Assembly: GCF_009296265.1 (NCBI RefSeq)
Contig: NZ_WBJS01000002.1
Location: forward strand, 124,001 to 188,000
From: Thioclava sp. JE_KL1
GTDB lineage: Bacteria > Pseudomonadota > Alphaproteobacteria > Rhodobacterales > Rhodobacteraceae
DNA: 64,000 nucleotides
Direction: 5' to 3'
Part shown: positions 33,018 to 43,263 of the stretch, piece by piece
How the letters are laid out: every line of letters begins with the position of its first letter
How positions within the stretch are numbered: the first letter of the stretch is position 1
Notes under the pieces: generated by a model
Told to the model about the DNA's origin: nothing
Database searches by the model: none
What the model saw: only the letters and a program-made list of their open reading frames with translations
Made by a program: the position numbers and the translations under genes

Positions 33018-33027
33018 GGGGAATGCC

Positions 33028-33675
33028 GTGGATATCGAACTAATCCTCAAGGTCTATCCGTACTTCCTGAAAGCTGCCGTGATCACGGTCGAACTTTCGG
33101 TTCTGACCATCGTGCTGGGGCTCATCTGCGGGGCGCTTGGCGCAGCATCCCGGCTTTCGCGCTTTGCCATCCTGCGCTTCATCGGGGCGGCCTATGTCAG
33201 CTTCTTTCGTGGCACGCCTGCGCTGATCCAGTTGTTTCTGCTCTATTTCGGCGGCCCGCAGATCGGCATCCAGCTCGATGCCTTTCAGGCCGGGGTGATC
33301 GGTCTGGGCGTCAATATCGGGGCCTATATGACCGAGACGATGCGCGGTGCGATCGTCGCGGTCGACCGGGGGCAGACCGAGGCCGCGCGCACGCTGGGGC
33401 TGTCAAAGGCGCAGGCCTTCCGCAAGGTGACACTACCGCAGGCGCTGCGCCTGATGATCCGGCCGCTCGGCGTGAACATCAACGCACAGATCAAGGGCAC
33501 GGCGCTCGTCTCCGCGATCTCGGTGGTGGAGCTGACCTATACCGCGCAACGCTACATCGGTTCGACCTACAAGCCGTTCGAGATGTTTTTCCTCGCGGGG
33601 GTTCTCTACCTCATCATCATCACCGCGGTGGGTAAGGGCGTGTCGTTCCTCGACCGCAAGGTGCGCATCCAATGA
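33028..33675 (+). CDS. Amino acid ABC transporter permease 1
   Basis: Inner membrane permease of 215 residues, HisM/GlnP type. Five or so hydrophobic segments are present. The ATPase-contact EAA loop reads [20 protein letters not shown], near residues 116-135. FFRGTPALIQLFLLYFG is the typical segment before it. The start is GTG at 33028 with AAGGGGA upstream. It forms a heterodimer with the permease at 33729. Confidence 0.93.
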   Translation: MDIELILKVYPYFLKAAVITVELSVLTIVLGLICGALGAASRLSRFAILRFIGAAYVSFFRGTPALIQLFLLYFGGPQIGIQLDAFQAGVIGLGVNIGAYMTETMRGAIVAVDRGQTEAARTLGLSKAQAFRKVTLPQALRLMIRPLGVNINAQIKGTALVSAISVVELTYTAQRYIGSTYKPFEMFFLAGVLYLIIITAVGKGVSFLDRKVRIQ

Positions 33676-33728
33676 GTCGCGCATCCGCCCCCCTTTCCCT
33701 TTCCCGCCCGCAAGAGAAGGAGTGAGCC

Positions 33729-34385
33729 ATGGGTCTCGATTTCTCCGTCATCCCGCCTTTCTACGGCACGCTCTTGCTGGGTGTCCTGTGGACCATCGCC
33801 ATCACCGCCGCGTCGGCCCTGCTGAGCTTCTTCGGGGGTATCCTGCTCGCGGTGATCGCGCTTTATGCGCCAGCCATCATCCGCCTGCCGGTACGCTTCA
33901 TCGCCTGGCTCTTCATGGGCACGCCGCTGCTGCTGCAACTCTTCCTGATCTATTTCGGGCTGGTGCAGATCGGCATCGACCTTCCGGCCTTCGTGGCAGG
34001 TGTGATCGGCCTCGGCTTCCACTTCGCGGTCTATAACTCCGAACTGATCCAGACTGCGATGCTCGCGGTGGACAAAGGTCAGATGGAGGCCGCGCGCACG
34101 CTGGGCCTGTCGCGCAGACAGGCGCTCGTCAAGGTCGTCGTGCCGCAGGCGGTGCGCGACGTGCTGCCGCCCATCGGCAACAACATGATCGCGCTGCTGA
34201 AAGACTCGGCGCTGGTCTCGGTGATCGGGGTGTCGGAACTGACGCTCTCGGCGCAACGCGCCATCGGCCAGACCTACCGCGCCTTCGAGTTCTACGCGGC
34301 CGCTGCCGTCCTCTACTACATCATCAATCTCGGCATGGAGGCGGTGATCCGCTGGTTCGAGAACCGCAACCGCCTCTATCGCTGA
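33729..34385 (+). CDS. Amino acid ABC transporter permease 2
   Basis: Second HisQ/GlnP-type permease, 218 residues. Its EAA loop is [20 protein letters not shown], near residues 119-138. [18 protein letters not shown] precedes it. It is separated from permease 1 by a 53-base gap containing a ribosome site, AAGGAG. The two permeases are diverged enough to form an asymmetric pore. Confidence 0.93.
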   Translation: MGLDFSVIPPFYGTLLLGVLWTIAITAASALLSFFGGILLAVIALYAPAIIRLPVRFIAWLFMGTPLLLQLFLIYFGLVQIGIDLPAFVAGVIGLGFHFAVYNSELIQTAMLAVDKGQMEAARTLGLSRRQALVKVVVPQAVRDVLPPIGNNMIALLKDSALVSVIGVSELTLSAQRAIGQTYRAFEFYAAAAVLYYIINLGMEAVIRWFENRNRLYR

Positions 34386-34401
34386 TCCGGGAGATATCGA
34401 C

Positions 34402-35172
34402 ATGACAGAGACAAAATCCTTCGTCGAAATCCGTCACGCCCAGAAATCCTACGGCACGCTGGAAGTGCTCAAGGACATCTCGCTCAACGTGGAGCGTGGC
34501 CAGATCGTCGCTATCATCGGCCCCTCGGGCTCGGGGAAATCCACGCTGCTGCGCGCGATCAACGATCTCGATCCGCTGACGGGTGGCGAGGTCTGGCTCG
34601 ACGGGGTGCAGGTCAACAAGAACCTGCCGCACAATCAGTATGAGAAGCACATCAACCAGATGCGTCAGGACATCGGCATGGTGTTCCAGCACTTCAATCT
34701 CTTCCCGCATCTAAGCGTTCGGGACAACGTGACGATGGCGCCGAAGCTGCTGAAGAAGATCTCCGACAAGGAGGCCGACAAGCTCGCCGAAGAGCAGCTC
34801 GATCACGTCGGCATGCTGGAGCGGATCGACTATTACCCGGCGCAGCTTTCGGGCGGTCAGAAGCAGCGTGTCGCGATTGCCCGTGCGCTCGCGATGAAGC
34901 CGAAGCTGATGCTGTTCGACGAAGCCACCTCGGCGCTCGATCCCGAGCTGGTGGAAGAGGTGAACCTGGTCATGAAGAAGCTCGCGCAAGAGCACATGAC
35001 CATGATCATCGTCACCCACGAGATGGATTTCGCCGCCTCGGTCTGCGACCGCGTGCTGTTCATGGACAAGGGCGTCGTGGTCGAAGAGGGCCCGCCCGAG
35101 CAGGTCTTCAAGAACCCGACCCAGGAACGGACCCGGAATTTCCTGCGCAAACATCTCGAAGGTGCAAAATGA
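34402..35172 (+). CDS. Amino acid ABC transporter ATP-binding protein
   Basis: ATPase of 256 residues powering the uptake system. Walker A is GPSGSGKST (near residues 40-48), the Q-loop is in [13 protein letters not shown], the signature is [15 protein letters not shown], Walker B is [14 protein letters not shown], and the switch histidine is in VTHEMDF. The polar amino acid family typically has the FQHFNLFPH text. Its stop overlaps the aminotransferase start (ATGA), tying transport to catabolism. Confidence 0.95.
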   Translation: MTETKSFVEIRHAQKSYGTLEVLKDISLNVERGQIVAIIGPSGSGKSTLLRAINDLDPLTGGEVWLDGVQVNKNLPHNQYEKHINQMRQDIGMVFQHFNLFPHLSVRDNVTMAPKLLKKISDKEADKLAEEQLDHVGMLERIDYYPAQLSGGQKQRVAIARALAMKPKLMLFDEATSALDPELVEEVNLVMKKLAQEHMTMIIVTHEMDFAASVCDRVLFMDKGVVVEEGPPEQVFKNPTQERTRNFLRKHLEGAK

Positions 35173-36527
35173 CGACTGAAAAGTCTCACCTGTTCTACCA
35201 GTCGCGCCAGCCGCGACCTTTCCTCGAACGTTCCGAGGGAATCTACCACTACGACGAGAACGGGAAACGCTACATCGACGGTTCCTCGGGGGCGATGGTC
35301 TCCAATATCGGCCATTCCAATCCGCGCGTGCTGGAGAAGATGAAGGCGCAGATGGACCGTTCGACCTTCGGCTACCGGCTGCATTTCCGCACGCACCCCT
35401 CCGAGGATCTCGCCGCACGGGTCGCCGCGCGGATGCCCGAAGGGCTCGACAAGGTGTTCTTCGTCTCCGGCGGCTCCGAGGCGGTCGAGACCGCGATCAA
35501 GCTCGCACGGCAATATGCGGTCACGCAGGGCGAGGAGAGCCGTTACAAGGTGATCTCGCGGCTGCCCTCCTATCACGGTGCGACGATGGGCGCGCTGGGC
35601 GTCACCGGCAGCCCGCTCTTCACCGGGAAATTCGCGCCGATGTTTACGGAGATGCCGAAAGTTCCGGCACCGACCTGCTACCTCGACCGCGACAATCTCA
35701 CCGAGGAAGAGCGCGGCATCAAATATGCCGAGATGCTGCGCGAGAAGATCGAGGCGGAGGGCCCCGAGACGGTGCTCGCCTTCCTGATGGAGCCGGTGGG
35801 CGGGGCCTCGACCGGCGCGCTCGTGGCGCCTGACAGCTATTACACCCGCGTGGCCGAGATCTGCCGCGAATACGGTATCCTGCTGATCTATGACGAGGTG
35901 ATGACCGGGGCCGGGCGCACCGGCAAGTTTCTCGCCGCCGAGCATTGGGGGATCACCCCCGACATCGTCGCGCTCTCGAAAGGGTTCGGGGCGGGCTACG
36001 CGCCGCTGGGCGCCGTGGTCGCGCGCAATGACATGGTCGAGGCGCTGCTCGACGCGGGCGGCTTCCTGCACGGCTTCACCTATGCGGGCAACCCGCTGGC
36101 CTGCGCGGCCGGTCTCGCAGTGCTCGACGAGATGGAAGAGCAGGACCTGATCGGCAATGCCGCGCGGATGGGCGATGTTCTCAAGGCTCGGCTGACCGGG
36201 CTGATGGACCGCTACCCCTTCATCGGCGATGTGCGCGGCAAGGGCTTGCTGCTGGCGTTCGAACTGGTCTCGGACCGCGACACGATGGAGGTTCTGCCGA
36301 AAGAGTGGAACGCCCATACCGAGCTGGTCGAACTGGCCTATGAGCGCGGTCTCATCATCTATTCGCGTCGCACGCGGGGCGGCTACGAGGGCGACCATTT
36401 CCTCGTCTGCCCGCCGCTGATCGTGACCGAGGCGCAGATCGATGAGATCATGGCGATCCTTACCGACGCGCTCGACGCCTTCGCCGCCAATCACGACCTG
36501 CCGGTGGTCGAGGAGGTCAGCGCATGA
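35169..36527 (+). CDS. Class III PLP aminotransferase (omega/beta-amino acid type)
   Basis: Fold type I, class III aminotransferase of 452 residues, a group that acts on amino groups away from the carboxylate. [49 protein letters not shown] and the PLP region [13 protein letters not shown] with the lysine in [16 protein letters not shown] near residue 274 are visible. The four-base overlaps on both sides put it at the centre of the operon. Next to a CoA-transferase and thiolase, oxidation of a beta-amino group to a 3-oxo acid is the natural reading; pyruvate or 2-oxoglutarate would be the acceptor. Confidence 0.88.
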   Translation: MTTEKSHLFYQSRQPRPFLERSEGIYHYDENGKRYIDGSSGAMVSNIGHSNPRVLEKMKAQMDRSTFGYRLHFRTHPSEDLAARVAARMPEGLDKVFFVSGGSEAVETAIKLARQYAVTQGEESRYKVISRLPSYHGATMGALGVTGSPLFTGKFAPMFTEMPKVPAPTCYLDRDNLTEEERGIKYAEMLREKIEAEGPETVLAFLMEPVGGASTGALVAPDSYYTRVAEICREYGILLIYDEVMTGAGRTGKFLAAEHWGITPDIVALSKGFGAGYAPLGAVVARNDMVEALLDAGGFLHGFTYAGNPLACAAGLAVLDEMEEQDLIGNAARMGDVLKARLTGLMDRYPFIGDVRGKGLLLAFELVSDRDTMEVLPKEWNAHTELVELAYERGLIIYSRRTRGGYEGDHFLVCPPLIVTEAQIDEIMAILTDALDAFAANHDLPVVEEVSA

Positions 36528-37216
36528 AGCTGCCCGACAAATCCATCGCGATGGAAGAGGTAGTGGCGCAGATCCCCGACGGCGCCACGGTGCTGGTGGG
36601 CGGCTTCGGCGTGCCCGGCACCCCCTTCGCGCTGCTGCGCGAGCTGGCCCGTCAGGGGCAGCGCGACCTCGTGCTGGTCAAGAACGACGCCAACGAGGCG
36701 GGCATGGGCATCGACCACCTGATCGCGGGCGGTCAGGTGCGCAAGCTGATCGTCACCCATCTCGGGCTCAACGCCAACGCCATCGCGGCGATGAACGAGG
36801 GCCGTATGGAGGTCGAGTTCTGCGCGCAGGGCATCCTCGCCGAGCGTATCCGTGCCGGGGGCGCGGGGCTGGGCGCGATCCTCACCGATATCGGCATCGA
36901 CACCGAATTGGCGCAGGGCAAGCAGGTGGTCGAGATGAATGGCCGCCCGATGCTGGTCGAACCGGCTCTGCGTGGCGATGTGGCGCTGGTCCATGCCGCG
37001 CGCGCCGATTGCTTCGGCAACCTCGCCTATGCCGCCACCGCGCGCAATTTCAACCCGCTCATGGCGATGGCCGCGACCCGCGTGATCGCCGAGACCGAAG
37101 AGCTTCTGCCGCTGGGCGGGATCGACCCGGACGCGGCCGAGAGCCCCGGCGCCTTCATCGACCACGTCGTGAAACTCGACGAGATTTCCGAGGAGTATGG
37201 CATTGTCAGACGCTAG
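36524..37216 (+). CDS. 3-oxoacid CoA-transferase subunit A
   Basis: Alpha subunit of a family I CoA-transferase, 230 residues. GGFGVPGTPF at residues 26-35 is the CoA-binding glycine-rich motif, and IVTHLGLNANAIAAMNEGRM and GGAGLGAILTDIGIDTELAQG follow. The enzyme moves CoA from succinyl-CoA or acetyl-CoA to a 3-oxo acid. The ATG overlaps the aminotransferase stop, and its own end overlaps subunit B by 20 bases. Substrate class follows from neighbours, not from sequence alone. Confidence 0.92.
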   Translation: MKLPDKSIAMEEVVAQIPDGATVLVGGFGVPGTPFALLRELARQGQRDLVLVKNDANEAGMGIDHLIAGGQVRKLIVTHLGLNANAIAAMNEGRMEVEFCAQGILAERIRAGGAGLGAILTDIGIDTELAQGKQVVEMNGRPMLVEPALRGDVALVHAARADCFGNLAYAATARNFNPLMAMAATRVIAETEELLPLGGIDPDAAESPGAFIDHVVKLDEISEEYGIVRR

Positions 37217-37856
37217 ATCCCGCATGGTGGCCCGTGCCGCGCGCGAAATCGCGCCCGGCATGGTCGTGAACCTGGGCATCGGCCTGCCCACCAAGGTGGT
37301 CAACCATCTGCCCGCCGACTTCCCCGTCTGCCTGCATTCGGAAAACGGGCTGACCGGGATCGGGCCGACGCTGCCGCCCGAGCGCGCCGACCGTAACCTG
37401 ATCGACGCGGGCGGGGCCTATGTCTCGACGATTCCCGGCTCGGCCTTTTTCGACAGCGCGGTGAGCTTTGCCCTGGTGCGCTCCGGGCGGCTCGACCTGA
37501 CGCTGCTGGGCGCTTTCGAGGTCGCGCAGAACGGCGATCTGGCGAACTGGAAGATCCCGGGCAAGTTCTCCCCCGGCGCGGGCGGCGCGATCGAACTGGC
37601 GCAGAAGGCGCGCCGCGTCGTCGTGATGACCACCCATTGCGACCGCAAGGGCAATCCGAAGCTGCTCGAGACCTGCTCGCTGCCGCTGACCGCGAAGGCG
37701 CGGGTGGCGCGGATCTATACCGACATGGCGGTCGTGGACGTGACCGCGCAGGGCTTCGCGCTGGTCGAACTGGCCGAGGGCATCTCCGAGACGGAGATCC
37801 GCGAGGCGACCGGCGCGCCCCTTGCGCTGCCGCAAGGCGACATTCCCAGATTCTGA
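37197..37856 (+). CDS. 3-oxoacid CoA-transferase subunit B
   Basis: Beta subunit, 219 residues, holding the catalytic glutamate: Glu49 in HSENGLTGIGP, which forms the glutamyl-CoA thioester in the family. VNLGIGLPTKVVNHLP and FDSAVSFALVRSGRLDLTLLGAFEV are also characteristic. The ATG at 37197 lies inside subunit A with AGGAG just ahead of it, and the overlap of 20 bases suggests coupled translation and a 1:1 complex. Confidence 0.93.
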   Translation: MALSDARSRMVARAAREIAPGMVVNLGIGLPTKVVNHLPADFPVCLHSENGLTGIGPTLPPERADRNLIDAGGAYVSTIPGSAFFDSAVSFALVRSGRLDLTLLGAFEVAQNGDLANWKIPGKFSPGAGGAIELAQKARRVVVMTTHCDRKGNPKLLETCSLPLTAKARVARIYTDMAVVDVTAQGFALVELAEGISETEIREATGAPLALPQGDIPRF

Positions 37857-37864
37857 GGCACCAT

Positions 37865-39157
37865 ATGGATACCGAGCTGAAAACCCGCATCCTCTCGGCG
37901 GTCGACGCTGCATTCGACGACGAGACCGCGTTTCTCTCCGAGCTGACCTCGCACCCGTCCACCCGTGGGCAGGAGCAGAGCGCGCAGGACTTCATGGCCG
38001 CCGCCCTCGATGAGCGCGGCTACGAGGTGGATCGCTGGCAGATCGATGTCGACAAGATCCGCGACATGCCGGGTTTCTCGCCGGTGATGGGCGATTACGA
38101 GGACGCGGTAAACGTGGTGGGCACCCATCGCAGCCAATCGCAAAAGGGCCGCTCGCTCATTCTCAACGGTCATATCGACGTGGTGCCTGCGGGCCCGCTG
38201 GACATGTGGGACGCGCCGCCGTTCGAGCCGCATGTCGCCGATGGCTGGCTTTACGGGCGCGGGGCGGGCGACATGAAAGCGGGGCTGGTGTCGAACCTCT
38301 TCGCGCTCGATGCGCTGCGCAAGGCGGGCTTCGCCCCCGGCGCGGATGTGTTCTTCCAATCCGTCGTGGAAGAGGAATGCACCGGCAACGGCGCGCTGGC
38401 ATGCCTTGAACGCGGCTACCGCGCCGACGCCGCGCTGATCCCCGAACCGTTCGAGGAAAAGCTGGTCGGCGCGCAGCTCGGCGTGGTCTGGGCGCAGGTC
38501 CACCTGAAGGGCCTGCCCACTCACGTGGCCTATGCCGGCACTGGCGCCAATGCGATCGAGGCCGCGATCCCGCTGATCGAGGCACTGCACGGGCTGGAAG
38601 AACGCTGGAACGAACCGGGCTGCCGGCACGGTGATTTCGCCCATGTCCATCACCCGATTAACCTCAATATCGGCAAGATTCAGGGTGGCGACTGGGCGTC
38701 CTCCGTTCCGGCCTGGTGCATCTTCGACATGCGCATCGCGATCTATCCGGGGCAGGATATTGCCGCCGCGCGCGCCGAGATCACCGAGACCATCATGGAT
38801 GCCGCGCGCTCCAACGCCTTCCTAAAGAACTCGCTGCCCGAGATCGTCTGGCACGGCTTCATGGCCGAGGGCTACGCGCTTTCCGACGACCACTCCGCCA
38901 CGGCGAAGGCCGCGATCGGCGCCCTCGAAGGGGCGCATCGCAGCGTCAACGAGAGCGATCTCGATCGCGTGGCGATCACCGCGACCACCGATGCCCGCTT
39001 CTTCGGGCTCTATGCCGACACCCCCGCGCTGGTCTACGGGCCGCGCGCCGAGGCGATCCACGGCTTCAACGAGCGCGTCGAGCTGGAAAGCATCCGTCGC
39101 ATCACCCAGAGCACCGCCCTGTTCATCGCGGACTGGTGCGGGCTCGAAACCATCTGA
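37865..39157 (+). CDS. M20-family (ArgE/DapE-type) deacylase
   Basis: Zinc-dependent amide hydrolase of 430 residues. Metal ligands lie in [11 protein letters not shown] (His and Asp), [10 protein letters not shown] (Asp) and [10 protein letters not shown] (the catalytic and metal Glu pair), with a dimerisation domain in the middle ([20 protein letters not shown]). Family members remove acetyl, formyl or succinyl groups from amino acids. In this operon it would deacylate either the imported compound or a late intermediate such as 4-acetamidobutyrate. The ATG at 37865 is eight bases past the CoA-transferase stop. Confidence 0.88.
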   Translation: MDTELKTRILSAVDAAFDDETAFLSELTSHPSTRGQEQSAQDFMAAALDERGYEVDRWQIDVDKIRDMPGFSPVMGDYEDAVNVVGTHRSQSQKGRSLILNGHIDVVPAGPLDMWDAPPFEPHVADGWLYGRGAGDMKAGLVSNLFALDALRKAGFAPGADVFFQSVVEEECTGNGALACLERGYRADAALIPEPFEEKLVGAQLGVVWAQVHLKGLPTHVAYAGTGANAIEAAIPLIEALHGLEERWNEPGCRHGDFAHVHHPINLNIGKIQGGDWASSVPAWCIFDMRIAIYPGQDIAAARAEITETIMDAARSNAFLKNSLPEIVWHGFMAEGYALSDDHSATAKAAIGALEGAHRSVNESDLDRVAITATTDARFFGLYADTPALVYGPRAEAIHGFNERVELESIRRITQSTALFIADWCGLETI

Positions 39158-39165
39158 GGATTCCC

Positions 39166-40341
39166 ATGCGTGACGCTGTCATCGTCTCCACCGCCCGCAC
39201 GCCGATCGGCAAGGCCTATCGCGGGGCGTTCAACAATCTCGAAGGCCCGGCGCTGGCCGCCCATGCCGTGCGCGCGGCCGTTTCTCGCGCAGGGCTCGAA
39301 GGCGGCGAGATCGCCGATGCGATCTTCGGCTCCGCCCTCACGCAGGGCTCCACCGGCGTCAACGTGGCGCGCCATATCGCGCAGGCTTCGGGCCTGCCCG
39401 ACTCCGTGGCGGGCGTCACGCTGGACCGTCAGTGCGCCTCGGGGCTCAACGCGATCGCGGCGGCGGCCCATGGCGTGATGACGGGCGAGATGGACGTGGC
39501 GCTTGCGGGCGGGCTCGACTCGATCTCGCTGGTGCAGAACGAACATTGGAACGGCTATCGCTATCGCAGCCCCGGTGTACCCGACGCCTACTACATGTCG
39601 ATGATCGAGACGGCGGAGGTCGTAGCCGAGCGCTATGGCGTGACCCGCGAGGCGCAGGACGCCTATGCGCTGCAAAGTCAGGCCCGCACCGCCGCCGCGC
39701 AGGAAGCTGGCCGTTTCGATGCCGAGATCGTCCCGGTCGAGGCGGTGAAGCTGGTGAAGGACAAGGCCACGGGCGAAGTCTCTGAGCAGTCGGTGCGGCT
39801 CGAGCGCGACGAGTGCAATCGTCCGCAGACCACGCTGGAAGGGCTTCAAGGGCTCAAGCCGGTGCTGGGCCCCGACAAATGCGTGACCGCAGGCAATGCG
39901 AGCCAGCTGTCCGACGGCGCGTCTGCCTGCGTGGTGATGTCCGCCGAGGAAGCCGCGCGGCGCGGGCTGGAGCCGTTGGGCGCGTTCCGGGGCATGGCGG
40001 TTGCGGGCTGTGCGCCCGACGAGATGGGCATCGGCCCAGTCTTCGCGATCCCGCGCCTGCTGGAGCGCGCGGGGCTTTCCATCGAGGATATCGATCTGTG
40101 GGAGATCAACGAGGCCTTCGCCTCGCAGCTCCTCTATTGCCGCGACAGGCTGGGCATTCCCGACGACAAGCTCAACGTCAATGGCGGCGCGATCTCGATC
40201 GGCCACCCCTATGGCATGTCGGGTGCGCGCATGGCGGGCCATATCCTGCTGGAAGGCAAGCGCCGCGGTGCGCGCTACGGCGTCGTGTCGATGTGCATCG
40301 GCGGCGGGCAGGGGGCTGCGGGCCTGTTCGAGATATTCTGA
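39166..40341 (+). CDS. Acetyl-CoA acyltransferase (thiolase)
   Basis: Thiolase of 391 residues, cleaving a 3-oxoacyl-CoA with CoA to acetyl-CoA and a shortened acyl-CoA. The nucleophilic cysteine lies in [10 protein letters not shown] near residue 89, the histidine in [10 protein letters not shown] near residue 348, and the second cysteine in [12 protein letters not shown] near residue 378. GDLNE-like glycine text is normal. The ATG follows the M20 stop by eight bases. Biosynthetic acetoacetyl-CoA thiolases look alike; the operon context favours a degradative role. Confidence 0.93.
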   Translation: MRDAVIVSTARTPIGKAYRGAFNNLEGPALAAHAVRAAVSRAGLEGGEIADAIFGSALTQGSTGVNVARHIAQASGLPDSVAGVTLDRQCASGLNAIAAAAHGVMTGEMDVALAGGLDSISLVQNEHWNGYRYRSPGVPDAYYMSMIETAEVVAERYGVTREAQDAYALQSQARTAAAQEAGRFDAEIVPVEAVKLVKDKATGEVSEQSVRLERDECNRPQTTLEGLQGLKPVLGPDKCVTAGNASQLSDGASACVVMSAEEAARRGLEPLGAFRGMAVAGCAPDEMGIGPVFAIPRLLERAGLSIEDIDLWEINEAFASQLLYCRDRLGIPDDKLNVNGGAISIGHPYGMSGARMAGHILLEGKRRGARYGVVSMCIGGGQGAAGLFEIF

Positions 40342-40443
40342 AGAATACGAGGCGGGCGTCTTTCGTGACGCCCCGTTCCGCTTTCCCTTCGCGTGACCCG
40401 CGTTATCGTGGGGCCGCGACAAAGAGGGAGGCGCGTTTTCCAG

Positions 40444-41220
40444 ATGGTGTTCAAGGTTATCCGGTACGAGGTCGAAGAGCAGGTCGCGGTGATCACGCTC
40501 AACCGACCCGATGTGATGAACGCGCTCAACGCGCAGATGCGCGCGGAAATCCTCGAGGCGGTGAAACGCGCCGAGGATGAGGCCCGGGTGATCGTGCTGA
40601 CCGGCGCGGGGCGCGCTTTCTGTTCGGGGCAGGATCTGGGCGATGGCGTCTCGGCGGCCGGGCTCGATCTGGAGCGGGTCCTGCGCGACGAATACGAGCC
40701 GATGCTCAAGGCGATCTACGAGAGCCCGCTGCCGGTGGTCTCTGCAGTTAACGGACCCGCGGCAGGGGCGGGGGCGAATATCGCGCTGGCCGCGGATGTG
40801 GTGATCGCCTCGGAAGCGGCGAGCTTCATTCAGGCCTTCACGCGGATCGGGCTGATGCCGGATGCGGGCGGCACCTATTGGCTGCCGCGTCAGGTGGGTT
40901 TTGCCCGCGCGATGGGCATGGCGCTGTTTGCCGACAAGATCTCGGCGCGGCAGGCCGCTGACTGGGGCATGATCTGGGAAGCGATTGCCGAGGTCGATTT
41001 CGACCATCACTGGCGCGCCCTTGCGGCGCATCTGGCCAATGGCCCGACGGCAGCCTATCGCGCGGTGAAGCGCTCGCTCCGCGAGGGCTACAGCAATGAT
41101 CTGTCGACCCAGCTGGAGCTGGAAGCGGAGCTGCAGGGCAGCCTCGGCCAGAGCCACGATTTCCGCGAAGGCGTGACCGCGTTCCTCGAGAAGCGCGCGC
41201 CGAAATTCGAGGGGCGCTGA
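40444..41220 (+). CDS. Enoyl-CoA hydratase/isomerase family protein (PaaG-like)
   Basis: Crotonase-fold enzyme of 258 residues. Oxyanion-hole segments are GRAFCSGQDL (near residue 57) and NGPAAGAGANIALAADVVIA (near 103-122). The catalytic acid appears to be Asp140 in LMPDAGGTYWLPR, the PaaG/isomerase pattern, where classical hydratases have a second glutamate. The start at 40444 is preceded by GGGAGG at some distance. A gap of 102 bases from the thiolase makes operon membership uncertain, but it is on the same strand and would fit later steps. Confidence 0.85.
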   Translation: MVFKVIRYEVEEQVAVITLNRPDVMNALNAQMRAEILEAVKRAEDEARVIVLTGAGRAFCSGQDLGDGVSAAGLDLERVLRDEYEPMLKAIYESPLPVVSAVNGPAAGAGANIALAADVVIASEAASFIQAFTRIGLMPDAGGTYWLPRQVGFARAMGMALFADKISARQAADWGMIWEAIAEVDFDHHWRALAAHLANGPTAAYRAVKRSLREGYSNDLSTQLELEAELQGSLGQSHDFREGVTAFLEKRAPKFEGR

Positions 41221-41271
41221 GCGCCTCGCGGCCTTGCCAAGCCGCCGCGCCCGCGCTAGCCAGAACGCGCT

Positions 41272-41353
41272 GCGGGCGTGGCGAAATGGTAGACGCACGG
41301 GACTTAAAATCCCTTGGGCATTGCCCGTGCCGGTTCGAGTCCGGCCGCCCGTA
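41272..41353 (+). tRNA. tRNA-Leu(UAA)
   Basis: Folds as a class II tRNA with a seven-base acceptor stem (G1-U72 wobble), D stem GCG/CGC, and a long variable arm GGGC-ATT-GCCC typical of leucine. The T stem is GCCGG/CCGGC with TTCGAGT loop. The anticodon TAA is at 41305-41307 in the loop CTTAAAA. The first base pair of the anticodon stem is a C-U mismatch. The 3' CCA is not encoded. Confidence 0.93.
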
Positions 41354-41481
41354 GCCTTTTCTGCGAAAATGTGAGCTATCGTGAGGCCGTCCGGGCATGG
41401 GCGTGCCGCAGGCTTGACCAATCGAGGCTTGCCCGTAATGCCCCCGCCGCCTAAACCCTTGAACCAAGCAAGGGGGAATTC

Positions 41482-43263
41482 ATGGCTCGCAGACCGACGG
41501 GACCGGCCGAAGACCGGCCGAAGACGAAGAAGATCGGCGCGCTCAAGGGGCTCGGCCCCTTCATCGCACCTTACAAGGGACTTGCCTTCGGAGCGTTGCT
41601 GGCGCTGATCGCCACCGCCTCGATCTCGCTGATCCTGCCGCTCGCGGTGCGCCGCGTGGTGGACGGGTTCCAGAAGGGCGCGGCGCTTCTCGATCAATAC
41701 TTCTTCGCGGCTCTGGTCATCGCTGGGTTGCTCGCGATTGGGACGGGGCTACGCTATTACCTCGTGACGCGCTTCGGCGAACGGGTCGTGGCCGATATCC
41801 GCAAAGCGGTGTTCGACCGGGTGATCTCGATGAGCCCCGCCTTCTTCGAGCGAATTCTGACCGGCGAGATCATCAGCCGCATCACCACCGACACGACGCT
41901 GATCCTCTCGGTGATCGGGTCCTCCGTCTCGGTGGCGCTGCGCAACGTGCTGATCCTGATCGGCGGGTTGATCATGTTGATGTTCACCTCGGCCAAGCTG
42001 ACCGGGCTGGTGCTGCTGGTCGTACCGGTGGTCGTGGTTCCCATCGTGGTTCTGGGCCGCCGCCTGCGGGTGCTGGGCCGCGAGAACCAGGACTGGATCG
42101 CGAATTCGTCCGGCTCGGCCTCGGAGTCGCTTCTGGCGGCTCAGACCGTGCAGGCCTTCACCCACGAGGCGATCACCCGCGAGAAATTCTCCGACGTCAC
42201 CGAGAAAGCTTACCAGTCCGCCAAGAAGCGGATCGGCACGCGCGCGGTGATGACCGTGATCGTGATCTTCCTCGTCTTCGCAGGCGTCGTCGGCGTGCTG
42301 TGGATCGGCGCGCGCGACGTGCGCGGCGGCGAGATGAGCGTGGGCGAGCTGGTGCAATTCGTGATCTACGCGGTGATGGTGGCGGGCTCTGTCGGCGCGC
42401 TGTCGGAAATCTGGTCCGAATTGCAGCGAGCCGCAGGCGCGACCGAGCGTCTCGTGGAGCTGCTGCAAAGCGAGGACTCGGTGAAAGACCCCGAGCATCC
42501 GGTGCCGCTGCCGATGCCCGCAACCGGCGCGATCCGGTTCGAGGATGTGAGCTTCCATTACCCGTCGCGGCCGCAGGCCTCCGCGCTCGATCATGTCGAT
42601 CTCGACATCGCGCCGGGCGAGACCGTGGCGCTGGTCGGGCCTTCGGGCGCGGGCAAGACGACCGTCGTGCAGTTGATCCAGCGGTTCTGGGATCCCGAGA
42701 CCGGCAAGGTAACGATCGACGGCTACGACCTGCGCGACATGGCGCGGCACGATTTCCGTCAGGCGATCGCGCTGGTGCCGCAGGACCCGGTCGTCTTCGC
42801 CGCTTCGGCGCGCGAAAACATCCGCTTCGGTCGTCCCGATGCGAGCGATCGCGAAGTCGAAGAAGCGGCCCGCGCGGCCCATGCCTATGACTTTCTCGAA
42901 GCGTTGCCAGAAGGGTTCGATACCTATGTCGGCGAGCGCGGCGTGATGCTCTCGGGCGGTCAGAAACAGCGTATCGCGATTGCGCGGGCGATCCTGCGCG
43001 ACGCGCCGATCCTGCTTCTGGACGAGGCGACCTCGGCACTCGATGCGGCCTCTGAACGCGAAGTGCAGGCGGCCGTCGATCAGCTCGCCAAGACCCGCAC
43101 CACGGTGATCGTGGCGCACCGTCTGGCCACCGTGAAGAAGGCCGACCGGATCGTCGTCTTCGAGGACGGCAAGATCGTTGCGCAGGGCACGCATGACAGT
43201 CTCGTCTCCGAAGGCGGGCTTTATGCCGAACTCGCTAGACTGCAATTCACCGAAGGGGCGTGA
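41482..43263 (+). CDS. ABC exporter, fused membrane and ATPase domains (MsbA-like)
   Basis: Half-transporter of 593 residues that would work as a homodimer. Six hydrophobic segments lie in residues 30-320, after a short basic N-terminus. The ATPase domain from about residue 350 has GPSGAGKTT (Walker A), ALVPQDPVVFAASARENIRFG (Q-loop), [15 protein letters not shown] (signature), [12 protein letters not shown] (Walker B) and VAHRLAT (switch). This class flips lipids or exports drugs. Ligand specificity cannot be seen. It begins 128 bases after the tRNA. Confidence 0.9.
   Translation: MARRPTGPAEDRPKTKKIGALKGLGPFIAPYKGLAFGALLALIATASISLILPLAVRRVVDGFQKGAALLDQYFFAALVIAGLLAIGTGLRYYLVTRFGERVVADIRKAVFDRVISMSPAFFERILTGEIISRITTDTTLILSVIGSSVSVALRNVLILIGGLIMLMFTSAKLTGLVLLVVPVVVVPIVVLGRRLRVLGRENQDWIANSSGSASESLLAAQTVQAFTHEAITREKFSDVTEKAYQSAKKRIGTRAVMTVIVIFLVFAGVVGVLWIGARDVRGGEMSVGELVQFVIYAVMVAGSVGALSEIWSELQRAAGATERLVELLQSEDSVKDPEHPVPLPMPATGAIRFEDVSFHYPSRPQASALDHVDLDIAPGETVALVGPSGAGKTTVVQLIQRFWDPETGKVTIDGYDLRDMARHDFRQAIALVPQDPVVFAASARENIRFGRPDASDREVEEAARAAHAYDFLEALPEGFDTYVGERGVMLSGGQKQRIAIARAILRDAPILLLDEATSALDAASEREVQAAVDQLAKTRTTVIVAHRLATVKKADRIVVFEDGKIVAQGTHDSLVSEGGLYAELARLQFTEGA

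Noticed and set aside
41272-41353. tRNA-Leu as integration site for the catabolic block
   Set aside because: No integrase gene and no copy of the tRNA 3' end found near 26407-26750 or elsewhere.
39034-41697. Minus-strand open frame of 887 codons opposite the thiolase and hydratase genes
   Set aside because: Antisense to two well-supported genes and a tRNA; its composition is that of shadow translation.
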